Source of the DNA: Persicitalea sp963716085
GTDB lineage: Bacteria > Bacteroidota > Bacteroidia > Cytophagales > Spirosomataceae
Reading direction: 5' to 3'
DNA: 64,000 bases
Assembly (NCBI GenBank): GCA_963716085.1
Contig: OY970288.1
Location: 372,001-436,000, forward strand
Part shown: positions 41,338 through 49,330 of the stretch, piece by piece
How positions within the stretch are numbered: position 1 is the first letter of the stretch
Layout of the letters: every line of letters begins with the position of its first letter
Made by a program: the position numbers and the translations under genes
The notes under the pieces: generated by a model
What the model was told of the DNA's origin: nothing
The model's input: only the letters and a program-made list of their open reading frames with translations
Database searches by the model: none

Positions 41338-41814
41338 ATGAAAACGTACTTCACAGAAAAACAGAACTTCGTACAACCCTGGTTACATATCCCGGTCGCC
41401 ATTGCTTTTATATGGCTTGTTGTTGAATACACGAAGCTGGACGAAATCACTAATAACTTTCTGATTTCTGCTACCTTCGTAAGCCTAATCTCAGGCATCG
41501 TTTTCCTGCTTCGCCTGGAGACGGTAGTTGATAGCGAGGGGATCGGCTACCGCTGGTTTCCTTTCCAGCCAACTTTTTCCCGAATTCCCTGGCGTAGAAT
41601 AGAGTGTGTGGAGGTGAAAAAGTACTCGCCGATGGGGGAGTTTGGCGGTTGGGGACTCAGATTCGGTCGGAAAAGGACAGCGTATAATACCAAAGGTAGC
41701 TACGGCTTCGAAGTGTACTTTACAGATAAGAAGCGGTCATTTCTGATTGGGACGCAGCGGCCTGAGGAGTTGTCGGCCATTTTTGAAAAGGAGCGTTTGG
41801 TCGATGTGGTGTGA
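41338..41814 (+). CDS. Small membrane protein with PH-like domain (DUF6141-like)
   Basis: 158 aa. Begins MKTYFTEKQNFVQPWLH, has two hydrophobic helices (IPVAIAFIWLVVEYT and FLISATFVSLISGIVFLLRLE), then a beta domain (VDSEGIGYRWFPFQPTF, IPWRRIECVEVKKYSP, FLIGTQRPEEL) like bacterial PH domains. I recall this layout as DUF6141 but cannot verify. Function unknown; it probably sits in the inner membrane with the beta domain in the cytoplasm. Confidence 0.72.
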   Translation: MKTYFTEKQNFVQPWLHIPVAIAFIWLVVEYTKLDEITNNFLISATFVSLISGIVFLLRLETVVDSEGIGYRWFPFQPTFSRIPWRRIECVEVKKYSPMGEFGGWGLRFGRKRTAYNTKGSYGFEVYFTDKKRSFLIGTQRPEELSAIFEKERLVDVV

Positions 41815-41993
41815 AAGCATAGCGTGTGCTCATGCCTGCTAACCCTCATTTGGAATCAGAGTTGTTTCGTCTCGCGTTTGTAACGGCAGCGGCCAACCGT
41901 GCGAATATCCGCAAAGGCAGGATTCCAATATTGCCGCAACAAATGCAAGTCTCTATCAACCTCAGTTTCAAATCAAAACCTCACAGTAGAACC

Positions 41994-42311
41994 ATGGAAA
42001 ACGAAAAGAAACTACTGAGCCGAGTGAAAGCCGCCGTCAAGGAAACCGAACCCACGGCAACACTGATCTTGTTTGGTTCTTATGCACGTGAAGATTATGA
42101 CGAAAACTCCGACCTCGATCTACTGGTACTGATTGATAAAGAAAACGTTATCGGAACGGATCAAAAAAGGATAGCTTACCCGCTCTATGATATTGAGTTT
42201 GAAACAGGAACGCTGATTAGTCCGATGGTATTTTCAAAAAAAGAATGGGAATCCCGGAAGGGGAAAACACCTTTTCACGAAAATGTCAGCAGAGAGGGAA
42301 AGGTTTTATGA
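41994..42311 (+). CDS. MNT-type nucleotidyltransferase (antitoxin of a HEPN/MNT pair)
   Basis: 105 aa from ATG 41994; the open frame upstream (from 41826) has no conserved content. The minimal nucleotidyltransferase motif is intact: LILFGSYAREDYDENSDLDLLV (GSx10DxD). In HEPN/MNT systems this partner AMPylates or otherwise neutralises the HEPN ribonuclease. The stop overlaps the HEPN start (ATGA). The 179-bp upstream gap holds no recognised feature. Confidence 0.85.
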   Translation: MENEKKLLSRVKAAVKETEPTATLILFGSYAREDYDENSDLDLLVLIDKENVIGTDQKRIAYPLYDIEFETGTLISPMVFSKKEWESRKGKTPFHENVSREGKVL

Positions 42312-42708
42312 AAGAGCAAGACCGAGCGGCCCTGGCCAAGTACAGAATCAAAAGAGCCAGAGAGACATTTAACGAAGTGCCGACGCAGATAGAAAATGGT
42401 TTCTTGAATACAGCCGTGAACAGGCTCTACTACGCTAGTTATTATGCCGTAGTTGCATTATTGGTCAAGCATAAGATTGTGGCGCAATTACTCATGCAGG
42501 AGCGAGACAGATGTTTGGCCTTCATTTTGTAAAGACGGGAATAATCGATAAAGAACTGGGAAAATTCTATTCAAACATTTTCACTATGAGGCAAAATGGC
42601 GATTATGAAGATTATTTTAATCTTTCAGAAGAAGACGTGCAGGATATGATGAAGCCAGCGGAAAAGTTGATCGCTAAGATTGAGGAGTTGCTGGAAACAA
42701 ATGAATGA
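42308..42708 (+). pseudogene. HEPN domain gene split by a frameshift
   Basis: From ATG 42308 the product runs DRAALAKYRIKRARETF, RLYYASYYAVVALLVKHK, then leaves the conserved frame near 42488 and stops at 42532. In the -1 frame the expected continuation follows at once (act-cat-gca at 42490 giving THAGARQMFGLHFVKTG, then YSNIFTMRQNGDYEDYF) to a stop at 42708. Either two bases were gained (or one lost) in the CAATTACT stretch, or ribosomes shift. The putative RNase toxin is probably inactive. Confidence 0.8.
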
Positions 42709-42916
42709 TAAGGAGAAACTCAAACCTACCATACAAATGCTAACAGTCAAGAAATTCACCTCTTTTGAAGAACTAAAAGCCGACGCTAAGGAAGCTGAGA
42801 ACTACGAATTGAGTATGCAAAGACACAAAGAGTTTGAGAAAGTCTTTAAGCATATTCGCTCTATTATAGTTCAAAATGAGAAAGTTAGAGATCAAGAAAT
42901 AAAAACCAAAAAATGA
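42701..42916 (+). CDS. Small hypothetical protein after the HEPN/MNT pair
   Basis: 71 aa from ATG 42701 (MNDKEKLKPTIQMLTVKKF), overlapping the HEPN stop by 8 nt; an internal Met at 42737 is an alternative start. Charged and helical (FEELKADAKEAENYEL, HKEFEKVFKHIRSI), with no known motif. The stop overlaps the next start by ATGA, so it is part of the same transcript. Its start SFEELKADA resembles small proteins found next to other toxin-antitoxin genes in Bacteroidota, but I cannot name the family. Confidence 0.65.
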   Translation: MNDKEKLKPTIQMLTVKKFTSFEELKADAKEAENYELSMQRHKEFEKVFKHIRSIIVQNEKVRDQEIKTKK

Positions 42917-43656
42917 AAATAGCCTCACTATTCAAAGCAATATTTCTAGCCGTAATATTGAGCGCCTGTAATAGCGACAACGCCAAAACTAATTCAGAAA
43001 ATCAGAATGAATCTGCGTCTGACACTCTGACCAAACACCTCCGGCCCTTCCAGGCAGAACTACCCACGATTGGGCTTCTGATGTACAACGGTGTACTCCA
43101 AAGCGAAGTCGTCGCTACTTCGGACGTTTTCGCCAAACTGACCGAAGACGGAGAGCAACTTTTCAATGTCATTACGATTGCTGAAACCGATGAGCCAATC
43201 ATTACCGAGGAAGGCATGAAGTTCGTCCCGGATTATACGTTTGCCAATTGCCCGAAATTAGAGGTACTTTTCGTACCCAGCGCGTATGACATGTACGCCC
43301 AGGTTCACAATGACCGGATTGTCGACTTTATCAGGGAGAAAAATGAGGAAACCAAATACACGGTCAGCAACTGCGCCGGGGCGCAATTGATTGGGGCGTC
43401 CGGGATTGCCGACGGACACAAGATCGTCACCTGGATCGGGGGAGGAGAACAACTACAGAAGGATTATCCCAACTTGAAAGTGCAGGACGACAGTCAGGTA
43501 ACTTTCGTGGAGGACGGTAAATATCTGTCTTCCAACGGGAACTTGACAAGCTACATTTCCGCTCTGGAGCTATTGGAGAAAATGACCACGTCTGAACACC
43601 GGAGATTTGTCGAAAGCTATTTATACCTCGACCGGCTGCAAAGCTGGAAAAAGTGA
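42913..43656 (+). CDS. DJ-1/PfpI family lipoprotein
   Basis: 247 aa. Lipobox LILSACNSD-type signal (AVILSACNSDN), so an anchored periplasmic protein. The DJ-1/PfpI fold shows IGLLMYNGVLQSEVVATSDVF, LEVLFVPSAYDMYAQ, and the nucleophile elbow SNCAGAQLIGASGI (Cys in a C-A-G setting). Members include glyoxalases, amidases and chaperones; function here unknown. Start overlaps the preceding small gene by ATGA; stop overlaps a GTG upstream of crcB. Confidence 0.82.
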   Translation: MKIASLFKAIFLAVILSACNSDNAKTNSENQNESASDTLTKHLRPFQAELPTIGLLMYNGVLQSEVVATSDVFAKLTEDGEQLFNVITIAETDEPIITEEGMKFVPDYTFANCPKLEVLFVPSAYDMYAQVHNDRIVDFIREKNEETKYTVSNCAGAQLIGASGIADGHKIVTWIGGGEQLQKDYPNLKVQDDSQVTFVEDGKYLSSNGNLTSYISALELLEKMTTSEHRRFVESYLYLDRLQSWKK

Positions 43657-43673
43657 GTGTCCGGGATGCGCTT

Positions 43674-44051
43674 ATGAATAATTTCTTTTTGATCTTCCTG
43701 GGTGGCGGACTAGGCAGCCTGGCCCGCTATGGCGTCGGGCGCGGGCTGGCAGCGCAATCGGTGAACTTGCCCTACGGTACCCTGGCTGCGAATGTGCTGG
43801 CTTGCTTGATTCTAGGTTTTTTCACGGGTTGGATGGCCTTGCGGGAATCTGAATTGTCGACTCATTATCGCGCTTTCTTAGCGGTGGGCTTTTGCGGCGG
43901 ATTCAGCACCTTCTCCACATTTAGCAACGAAACCCTGGCGCTGCTGCTGAACGATCGCTGGGGCGACGCCGTTTTTAATATCGTACTGAGCGTGGTTCTA
44001 TGCCTTTTAGCATCGTTTGCGGGGCTGTGGTTAGGGAAAACGCTGGTTTGA
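43674..44051 (+). CDS. crcB: Fluoride efflux channel CrcB/Fluc
   Basis: 125 aa from ATG 43674 (MNNFFLIFLGGGLGSLARYG); an in-frame GTG at 43653 overlaps the upstream stop. Four transmembrane helices with the Fluc hallmarks GGLGSLARY, ANVLACLILGF and GFCGGFSTFSTFSNE (the Na+-binding break and the Phe-lined pore). It forms a dual-topology dimer that exports fluoride. No fluoride riboswitch was seen upstream; expression probably depends on the preceding gene. Confidence 0.9.
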   Translation: MNNFFLIFLGGGLGSLARYGVGRGLAAQSVNLPYGTLAANVLACLILGFFTGWMALRESELSTHYRAFLAVGFCGGFSTFSTFSNETLALLLNDRWGDAVFNIVLSVVLCLLASFAGLWLGKTLV

Positions 44052-44085
44052 TTTGAAACAGAGAAACTCCGTGACCCAAAACTTT

Positions 44086-45006
44086 ATGAAAAAGACAACT
44101 GCTGTCTTCACCATTCTCGCCATTGGTGCCGCCCTGACAAGCTGCCAGCCTGTCGGCGGAGCCGACAACTTCACCGCGCCCCAAAACTTCCGCGACTACT
44201 GGTACAACGGCCGAGCCGAAATAAGCCGCTATACACTAGACCAGGCACAATACGGTGCTCAAAACCCCGGCGAAGCGGTACTCATTTTTGTGACGGAAGA
44301 CTTCCGCACCGATACGCAGGTCAAGCTGGAATCCGATGCCAAAGATAAGGCTACTTCGGTGCTGAAACTGAACTCAATCCGCCGCTTCGTGACGGGGATT
44401 TACGATTACTCGCTGTATAGTTCGGTATTCACGCCCATCGACACCAGGAAATACGAACACAGCCAGAAAGTCACGATGTCGTCGCAGGACTGGTGCGGGC
44501 AGGTTTATGCGCAGCTTAACCTCGACGGAGGAAAGTACCAGGTGATGAAACGGTCGTACTTCGAGAAGGACGCCACCGAAGACTTCAAAATCGACGCCGC
44601 CTGGCTGGAAGACGAAATCTGGACGCGACTGCGCATGGATCCGGCGGCTTTGCCGAAGGGTGAAACCAATGTCGTCCCGGCCGCCTACGCCGCCCGACTC
44701 ACCGGACAAAAGCTGGAACCGCTCAAAGCCGTGGGCACCTTGGCCGAGTACCTGGGTAATGATTTTACGGGAAAGTCATTGCAGCAATACTCCCTCAACT
44801 ACCCCGACGCCAAGCGTGAGCTGCGCATCGTTTTCGAAAAAGCTTTCCCTCATGACATCGCGGGCTGGGAGGAGACCTATCCTTCGAGCGGTAAAGTGCT
44901 CACGACCCGCGCCGTGAAGACGGAGCAGATTCGCTCCGATTATTGGTCGCACAATGCACCCGGCGATACGACTTTGCGGAAGGAGCTGGGAGTGAAGGGA
45001 ATCTGA
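44086..45006 (+). CDS. Lipoprotein of unknown function (Bacteroidota family sometimes labelled Maf-like)
   Basis: 306 aa from ATG 44086 (MKKTTAVFTILAIGAALTSC, lipobox ALTSC). Mature part: FRDYWYNGRAEISRYTLDQAQYG, ILIFVTEDF-like strand (EAVLIFVTEDFRTD), KVTMSSQDWCGQVYAQLN, and a C-terminal ITSGY-free tail. Homologues in related genomes are, to my recollection, often called septum formation inhibitor Maf, but the Maf nucleotide pyrophosphatase motifs are absent. Function unknown. Followed 2 nt later by the DUF4160 gene. Confidence 0.7.
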   Translation: MKKTTAVFTILAIGAALTSCQPVGGADNFTAPQNFRDYWYNGRAEISRYTLDQAQYGAQNPGEAVLIFVTEDFRTDTQVKLESDAKDKATSVLKLNSIRRFVTGIYDYSLYSSVFTPIDTRKYEHSQKVTMSSQDWCGQVYAQLNLDGGKYQVMKRSYFEKDATEDFKIDAAWLEDEIWTRLRMDPAALPKGETNVVPAAYAARLTGQKLEPLKAVGTLAEYLGNDFTGKSLQQYSLNYPDAKRELRIVFEKAFPHDIAGWEETYPSSGKVLTTRAVKTEQIRSDYWSHNAPGDTTLRKELGVKGI

Positions 45007-45008
45007 CT

Positions 45009-45245
45009 ATGCCCACAATTTTGTTCAAAGACGGCTATCGTTTCTTTTTTTATAGCAACGACCATCTGCCGCAACACATACACGTTGAGAAAGCCGACAA
45101 AACGGCAAAATTTATCATCGAGCCAGTTGTTTTGATAAAATCCGCTAGGTTCAATTCCAAGGAGTTGAAAGCAATTAGAAGTATAATCGAAGATAATTCT
45201 GAATATTTTAAAGCAAAATGGAATGAGCATTTGGGCAACAACTAA
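45009..45245 (+). CDS. DUF4160 domain protein (toxin-antitoxin-like pair, first gene)
   Basis: 78 aa. The DUF4160 signature is complete: MPTILFKDGYRFFFYSNDH followed by PQHIHVEKADKTAKF with its His-x-His, and a C-terminal helix KELKAIRSIIEDNSEYFKAKW. Usually paired with a DUF2442 protein; a role as a toxin-like partner has been proposed from such pairing. Overlaps the DUF2442 gene by 23 nt. Lower GC than the flanking lipoprotein gene. Confidence 0.85.
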   Translation: MPTILFKDGYRFFFYSNDHLPQHIHVEKADKTAKFIIEPVVLIKSARFNSKELKAIRSIIEDNSEYFKAKWNEHLGNN

Positions 45246-45459
45246 ATCGTACAATGCTACTAATCTATCATTTACCGAAGACAAAATGATCGTGTTTTTG
45301 GAAGACGGCAGAGAACTAGCCGTGCCGTTGGAGTGGTTTCCCAATTTGAGGGATGCCACCAATGAGCAACTCACCAACTGGCGTTTCATTGGCAAAGGCG
45401 AGGGGATTCACTGGCCTGAACTCGATGAAGACATCTTGGTAGAACGACTATTGGATTAG
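45223..45459 (+). CDS. DUF2442 domain protein (toxin-antitoxin-like pair, second gene)
   Basis: 78 aa. DUF2442 pattern: ATNLSFTEDKMIVFLEDGRE, LAVPLEWFPNLRDATNEQL and GIHWPELDEDILVERLL. Small DUF2442 proteins often act as the antitoxin-like or DNA-binding partner of DUF4160. Start lies inside the DUF4160 gene, so translation is coupled. Followed by the converging metallopeptidase gene. Confidence 0.87.
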   Translation: MSIWATTKSYNATNLSFTEDKMIVFLEDGRELAVPLEWFPNLRDATNEQLTNWRFIGKGEGIHWPELDEDILVERLLD

Positions 45460-45496
45460 CGTCCCCCGCTTTTTCTGGTGTTCTAGTTTTTTTTAA

Positions 45497-46147
45497 TCAC
45501 ACCAAGCTCGTGCCGGGTCTGCCAACCTCGTCAAAAGTAATATTGGAAAGCCGCCCCAGATAGGCCGACTTGTCGGGCCGAACTGCAATGTTTTCTACAA
45601 TCAACTGAATTTCTTCGGCCGTAACTCTGCGGTGGTAGGGATTCATCGTGCCGCCCTTTTCGCCTGCTTTGGCGGCGGGTTCCCATTGGTACCGGGCGTC
45701 CACGATGGTACCGCGCGGGGCCATGATGGGCGGCGGACTGCCGCTGCCCCGGTAGTCGAGGCGGGTGGGATGATCGAGGCCCATGCCGTGGCCAAACTCG
45801 TGCGCCGCCGTAGTGGACTTTCCCAGTTGGTCGCTCACAATCCAGTGCCCCACGTTGTCGCCCAGGCCGAAGCCCATGAACGAGCGCGTGACAATATTTT
45901 CCTTTTCCAGCCGGATGAAGTTATTCTGAAAATCATCGTTTTGCGCGATGAATTGTACGGTTTCATTCGTTGATAGCAGGGTATACTCGATAACGAAAAA
46001 GACTCGGTAGCTTTCACTTCCTACTTTTACCTCCGCCTTCGGTTCATTGTACATCCGGTTGATCTCCTCCACGATGGGTAGTGCGGCTTCGGACGTAGCC
46101 TCCGAACCGTAAAAAACGAGCCGGGCCTGGATTTGGATGGTTTTCAT
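45497..46147 (-). CDS. Zincin metallopeptidase (M10-like)
   Basis: About 216 aa from ATG 46147 (MKTIQIQARLVFYGSEA); in-frame Met codons at 46177 and 46222 are alternatives. The metzincin zinc site is intact, HEFGHGMGLDH, with a downstream Met-turn candidate GGTMNPYHR. No signal peptide from the chosen start, so location is uncertain. Likely a protease; no inhibitor or partner gene is next to it. Confidence 0.75.
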   Translation of the reverse strand: MKTIQIQARLVFYGSEATSEAALPIVEEINRMYNEPKAEVKVGSESYRVFFVIEYTLLSTNETVQFIAQNDDFQNNFIRLEKENIVTRSFMGFGLGDNVGHWIVSDQLGKSTTAAHEFGHGMGLDHPTRLDYRGSGSPPPIMAPRGTIVDARYQWEPAAKAGEKGGTMNPYHRRVTAEEIQLIVENIAVRPDKSAYLGRLSNITFDEVGRPGTSLV

Positions 46148-46306
46148 TTGGGAGTCGAAGTGGGCGATAGCGGCCATTGAGGGCAGGGGATAAGATGTTT
46201 TTTTGAACACAAAGCTAATCATGCTAATTCGAACGTTCTACCAAAAAGGGTTAAATCGAAGAAACTGCGTCCTTTTAATATGGAAACTACTTAATTCTAC
46301 AAATCG

Positions 46307-47245
46307 ATGAAAAACAAATTCTTATTAATACTTCTTTGCATCCCGCTTTCTTTCGGCGGTCTTCTGCACGCCCAAAGCCTTGAAAAATTTGAGTTAGATG
46401 ACGCCTGGAAGGCCAAAATCGAAAACTTGGCCCCCGCCAAAACCACTTTCCCGACTAAGAAAAAGCATAAAATTCTGCTCTTCTCCCTTTTCACAGGCTT
46501 CAACCACTGGGTGGTGCCGCATACCGCCGCCGTGGTCGAGATTCTGGGACAAAAAAGCGGAGCCTTCGAGGTCGTTTCGAGCAACGACATTGCGATGTTC
46601 GAGAAAGGTACCCTCAAGCAATTCGACGCCGTGGTGCTGAACAACAACTGCTCCATCGGCACTCACCGCGACCTGTTTCGCGACAAGGTGAGTGAAGACA
46701 AGTCGATGCCGGAAGATAAGGTAATTGCCAAGGCCAAAGTGCTGGAAGAAAACCTGCTGAGTTTTGTCAAGAAAGGCGGTGGTCTGGTGGCCCTGCACGG
46801 TGGCATCGTGATGCAGAACAAGTCCGTGGCGTTCAGCGAGATGATGGGCGGCAGCTTCAACTACCATCCCAAGCAACAGCCCCTCAATGTACGGTTGGCC
46901 GACGCCAACCATCCGCTGGTGGGGGCCTTTGATGGCGAAGGGTTCACGCATGTGGACGAACCCTATATGTTCAACGTCGCTTACGCCAAGCAAGATTTTC
47001 ATCCCCTGCTCTACCTCAACACCAGCGAAATCAAGGAGTTGAAAGGCGATAATCCTGAAACCAAAAAGTACATTTCCTGGATTAAACGATACGGCAAGGG
47101 GCGCGTGTTTTACTGCTCGCCCTCGCACAACGCCCAGAGCTATGCCGAACATCCCGCGCTGTTGAAATTTATCCTCGACGGCATGCAGTACGTCGTCGGC
47201 GACGTGAAGGCCGACGACTCACCCATCGGCACTAGCGGACAATGA
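46307..47245 (+). CDS. Secreted ThuA domain protein
   Basis: 312 aa with a signal peptide (KFLLILLCIPLSFGGLLHAQS). ThuA/glutamine-amidotransferase-like fold: KHKILLFSLFTGFNHWVVPH, FDAVVLNNNCSIGTH, KKGGGLVALHGGIVMQN, GEGFTHVDEPYMFN and GRVFYCSPSHNAQSY. The family is linked to trehalose and other sugar use, in part as glycoside-modifying enzymes. Start overlap of 4 nt with mannonate dehydratase (ATGA) places it in the sugar-acid operon. Confidence 0.87.
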   Translation: MKNKFLLILLCIPLSFGGLLHAQSLEKFELDDAWKAKIENLAPAKTTFPTKKKHKILLFSLFTGFNHWVVPHTAAVVEILGQKSGAFEVVSSNDIAMFEKGTLKQFDAVVLNNNCSIGTHRDLFRDKVSEDKSMPEDKVIAKAKVLEENLLSFVKKGGGLVALHGGIVMQNKSVAFSEMMGGSFNYHPKQQPLNVRLADANHPLVGAFDGEGFTHVDEPYMFNVAYAKQDFHPLLYLNTSEIKELKGDNPETKKYISWIKRYGKGRVFYCSPSHNAQSYAEHPALLKFILDGMQYVVGDVKADDSPIGTSGQ

Positions 47246-48441
47246 TCCACACCATGCGTTGGTTCGGACCGAGCGACCCCGTGTCGCTCATGGATCTGCG
47301 GCAGGCGGGTTGCAGCGGCGTAGTGAGTGCGTTGCACCAAATTCCGGTCGGAGAAGTATGGTCGGTGGAGGCCATCGAGGAACGAAAAAGGCTCATCGAA
47401 GCCGACAATGACCGCTACACGCCGCTGACCTGGTTGGTGGTCGAGAGCCTGCCCGTCCACGAAGACATCAAGAAAGGGCACCCCGGTCGCGACCAGTACA
47501 TCAAGAAGTACAAACAGTCGCTGATGAACCTGGCGATTTGCGGCATCAAGACGGTCTGCTACAACTTCATGCCCGTGCTGGATTGGTCGCGCACCGCGCT
47601 GGACTACACGCTGCCCGAAGGCCAGAAAACGCTGCGCTTCGTGTGGGAAGATTTCGCGCTCTTCGATCTCTATATCTTGGAAAGACCGAACGCCGCCGCC
47701 GACTACGAGCCAGAAATCCGGGCCTCGGCTCTGGAAAAATTCCAGCGTATGACGCCGGAGCAAGTCGCCAAGCTGACCGATACCGTTTTGCTGGGTTTGC
47801 CCGGTTCGGAGGAAGCTTTCGACTTGGCCGTTTTCCAGAATTTGCTGAATGAATACGCCAACATCGGCGACAAAGAATTACGCGAGAATCTGTATTATTT
47901 CATCAAGGAAATCGCCCCGACGGCCTCGCAACTGGGCACAAACCTGTGCATCCACCCTGACGATCCACCGCGTCCGCTGCTGGGTTTGCCGAGGGTAGTG
48001 AGTACCGAAAGCGATTTGGCGCAACTCATGGCCGCCGCCGATGTTCGCGCCAACGGCATCACGTTCTGCACGGGTTCACTGGGCGTGCGGGAAGACAACG
48101 ACCTGGCCAAAATAATCGAGCGCTTCGGCGACCGCATTCACTTCGTCCACCTGCGCACGACGCGTCGCGAGCCGGGAACACGGAACTTTCACGAAGCCCC
48201 GCACCTCGATGGCGACGTGGATATGTACGCGGTGGTGAAAGCAGTTTTTGGGGAGGAGGAGAGGAGGAAGGAGATAGGGAGGAAGGACGCGCAGCTCCCC
48301 ATGCGACCCGACCACGGGTTTCAGATGCTGGATGATTTGGCGAAAAAAACGTATCCGGGCTATTCCGGCATTGGGCGGCTGAAAGCACTTGCGGAATTGC
48401 GGGGATTGGAAATGGCAATCGGGCTATCGGCGGTCGGCTAA
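47242..48441 (+). CDS. uxuA: D-mannonate dehydratase
   Basis: 399 aa. Dehydrates D-mannonate to 2-keto-3-deoxygluconate in glucuronate/hexuronate breakdown. Family motifs: MRWFGPSDPVSLMDLRQAG, CGIKTVCYNFMPVLDW, LGTNLCIHPDDPPRPLLGLP, NGITFCTGSLGVRED, VHLRTTRRE, FHEAPHLDGDVDM and MRPDHGFQMLDD, which supply the Mn/Fe-binding Cys, His and Asp residues. The last residues (GLSAVG) come from a heptamer repeat array that overlaps the stop and probably replace the native end. Start overlaps the ThuA stop. Confidence 0.94.
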   Translation: MIHTMRWFGPSDPVSLMDLRQAGCSGVVSALHQIPVGEVWSVEAIEERKRLIEADNDRYTPLTWLVVESLPVHEDIKKGHPGRDQYIKKYKQSLMNLAICGIKTVCYNFMPVLDWSRTALDYTLPEGQKTLRFVWEDFALFDLYILERPNAAADYEPEIRASALEKFQRMTPEQVAKLTDTVLLGLPGSEEAFDLAVFQNLLNEYANIGDKELRENLYYFIKEIAPTASQLGTNLCIHPDDPPRPLLGLPRVVSTESDLAQLMAAADVRANGITFCTGSLGVREDNDLAKIIERFGDRIHFVHLRTTRREPGTRNFHEAPHLDGDVDMYAVVKAVFGEEERRKEIGRKDAQLPMRPDHGFQMLDDLAKKTYPGYSGIGRLKALAELRGLEMAIGLSAVG

Positions 48442-48460
48442 CGGCAGTCGGCCGCTGCCG
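48422..48460 (-). repeat. Heptamer repeat array over the uxuA stop
   Basis: On the minus strand the units read GCCGACT, GCCGTTA, GCCGACC, GCCGATA, GCC, preceded by GGCAGCG. The uxuA stop (48439-48441) lies within the array, so the last codons of uxuA are repeat-derived. Confidence 0.7.
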
Positions 48461-48520
48461 TGGGCTGTCGCGAAGGAAGCCTAACGTCGATATTTTTTTT
48501 AAAAAACTCAAATACCATAC

Positions 48521-49306
48521 ATGTCAGACACATCACAAAACACACCAGATCTTGACGTCTTCTCCCTCAAAAACAAACTGGCCCTCATCACTGGTGGCGG
48601 AAGCGGCATCGGTTTCCACATTGCACAGTGTCTGGTGCAAGCCGGAGCCAGCGTAGTGCTGACCGGAAGGCGGGAGAGTGCGTTGCAGGAAGCCGTCGAA
48701 AAACTCGGCGCGCGAGCTTTTTACCTGGTGCACGACATCACAGAGCTGAACACGATTCCAAAACTTGTCGCCGATATCGAAAAGGCGCACAGCCCGATAG
48801 ACATCCTGGTCAACAACGCGGGCATCAACATGAAAAGGCCCGCTGTGGATACGACCGACGCGGATTTCGACCGGATTATGCAGACCAACCTCTACGCCGT
48901 GTTCGCCATTACCCGCGAGTGCGGCAAGCGGATGATCGAGCGTAAGGCGGGTTCCATCATCATGATTACGTCGATGGCCGCGCTGTACGGCATCGACCGC
49001 GTGGTGGCCTACTCCTCGTCCAAATCAGCCGTGGCGGGCATGGTGAAGGCGCTGGCGACCGAATTTTCTCCGCATAACGTGAGGATAAACGGCATCGCGC
49101 CCGGTTTTATAGAAACCCCCATGATGCTCACCGCCATGAATAGCGACCCTGCCCGCCGTGACAAGGCGATGGATCGCACGCCAATGGGTGCTTGGGGCCA
49201 ATCCGAAGACATTGGCTGGGCGGCTGTGTTCCTGGCTGCCGAAGCGTCGAAATTTATTACCGGAATTTCCTTGCCAGTCGACGGGGGGAATTCCATTGGA
49301 TTTTGA
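48521..49306 (+). CDS. SDR family oxidoreductase (probable sugar-acid dehydrogenase)
   Basis: 261 aa classical SDR: ALITGGGSGIGFHIAQ (cofactor), NNAGINMKRP, SIIMITSMAA, and the catalytic YSSSKSA (Tyr-x3-Lys), ending in FITGISLPVDGGNSIGF. Position right after uxuA suggests it interconverts fructuronate and mannonate (a UxuB role) or a related keto-acid; this is context-based. Followed 24 nt later by the Gfo/Idh/MocA gene. Confidence 0.87.
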   Translation: MSDTSQNTPDLDVFSLKNKLALITGGGSGIGFHIAQCLVQAGASVVLTGRRESALQEAVEKLGARAFYLVHDITELNTIPKLVADIEKAHSPIDILVNNAGINMKRPAVDTTDADFDRIMQTNLYAVFAITRECGKRMIERKAGSIIMITSMAALYGIDRVVAYSSSKSAVAGMVKALATEFSPHNVRINGIAPGFIETPMMLTAMNSDPARRDKAMDRTPMGAWGQSEDIGWAAVFLAAEASKFITGISLPVDGGNSIGF

Positions 49307-49330
49307 AATAAACCTTAACCAAAAACCAAC

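Noticed and set aside
41826..41993. N-terminal extension of the MNT nucleotidyltransferase
   Set aside because: The extra 56 residues are unlike any MNT protein and the region looks like intergenic DNA; ATG 41994 gives the usual short length.
48255..48300. Purine-rich GGAGGA stretch in uxuA, similar to the in-gene repeat of the glycosyltransferase
   Set aside because: The encoded EEERRKEIGRKDA segment corresponds to a normal charged stretch of mannonate dehydratases, so it is not an inserted repeat.
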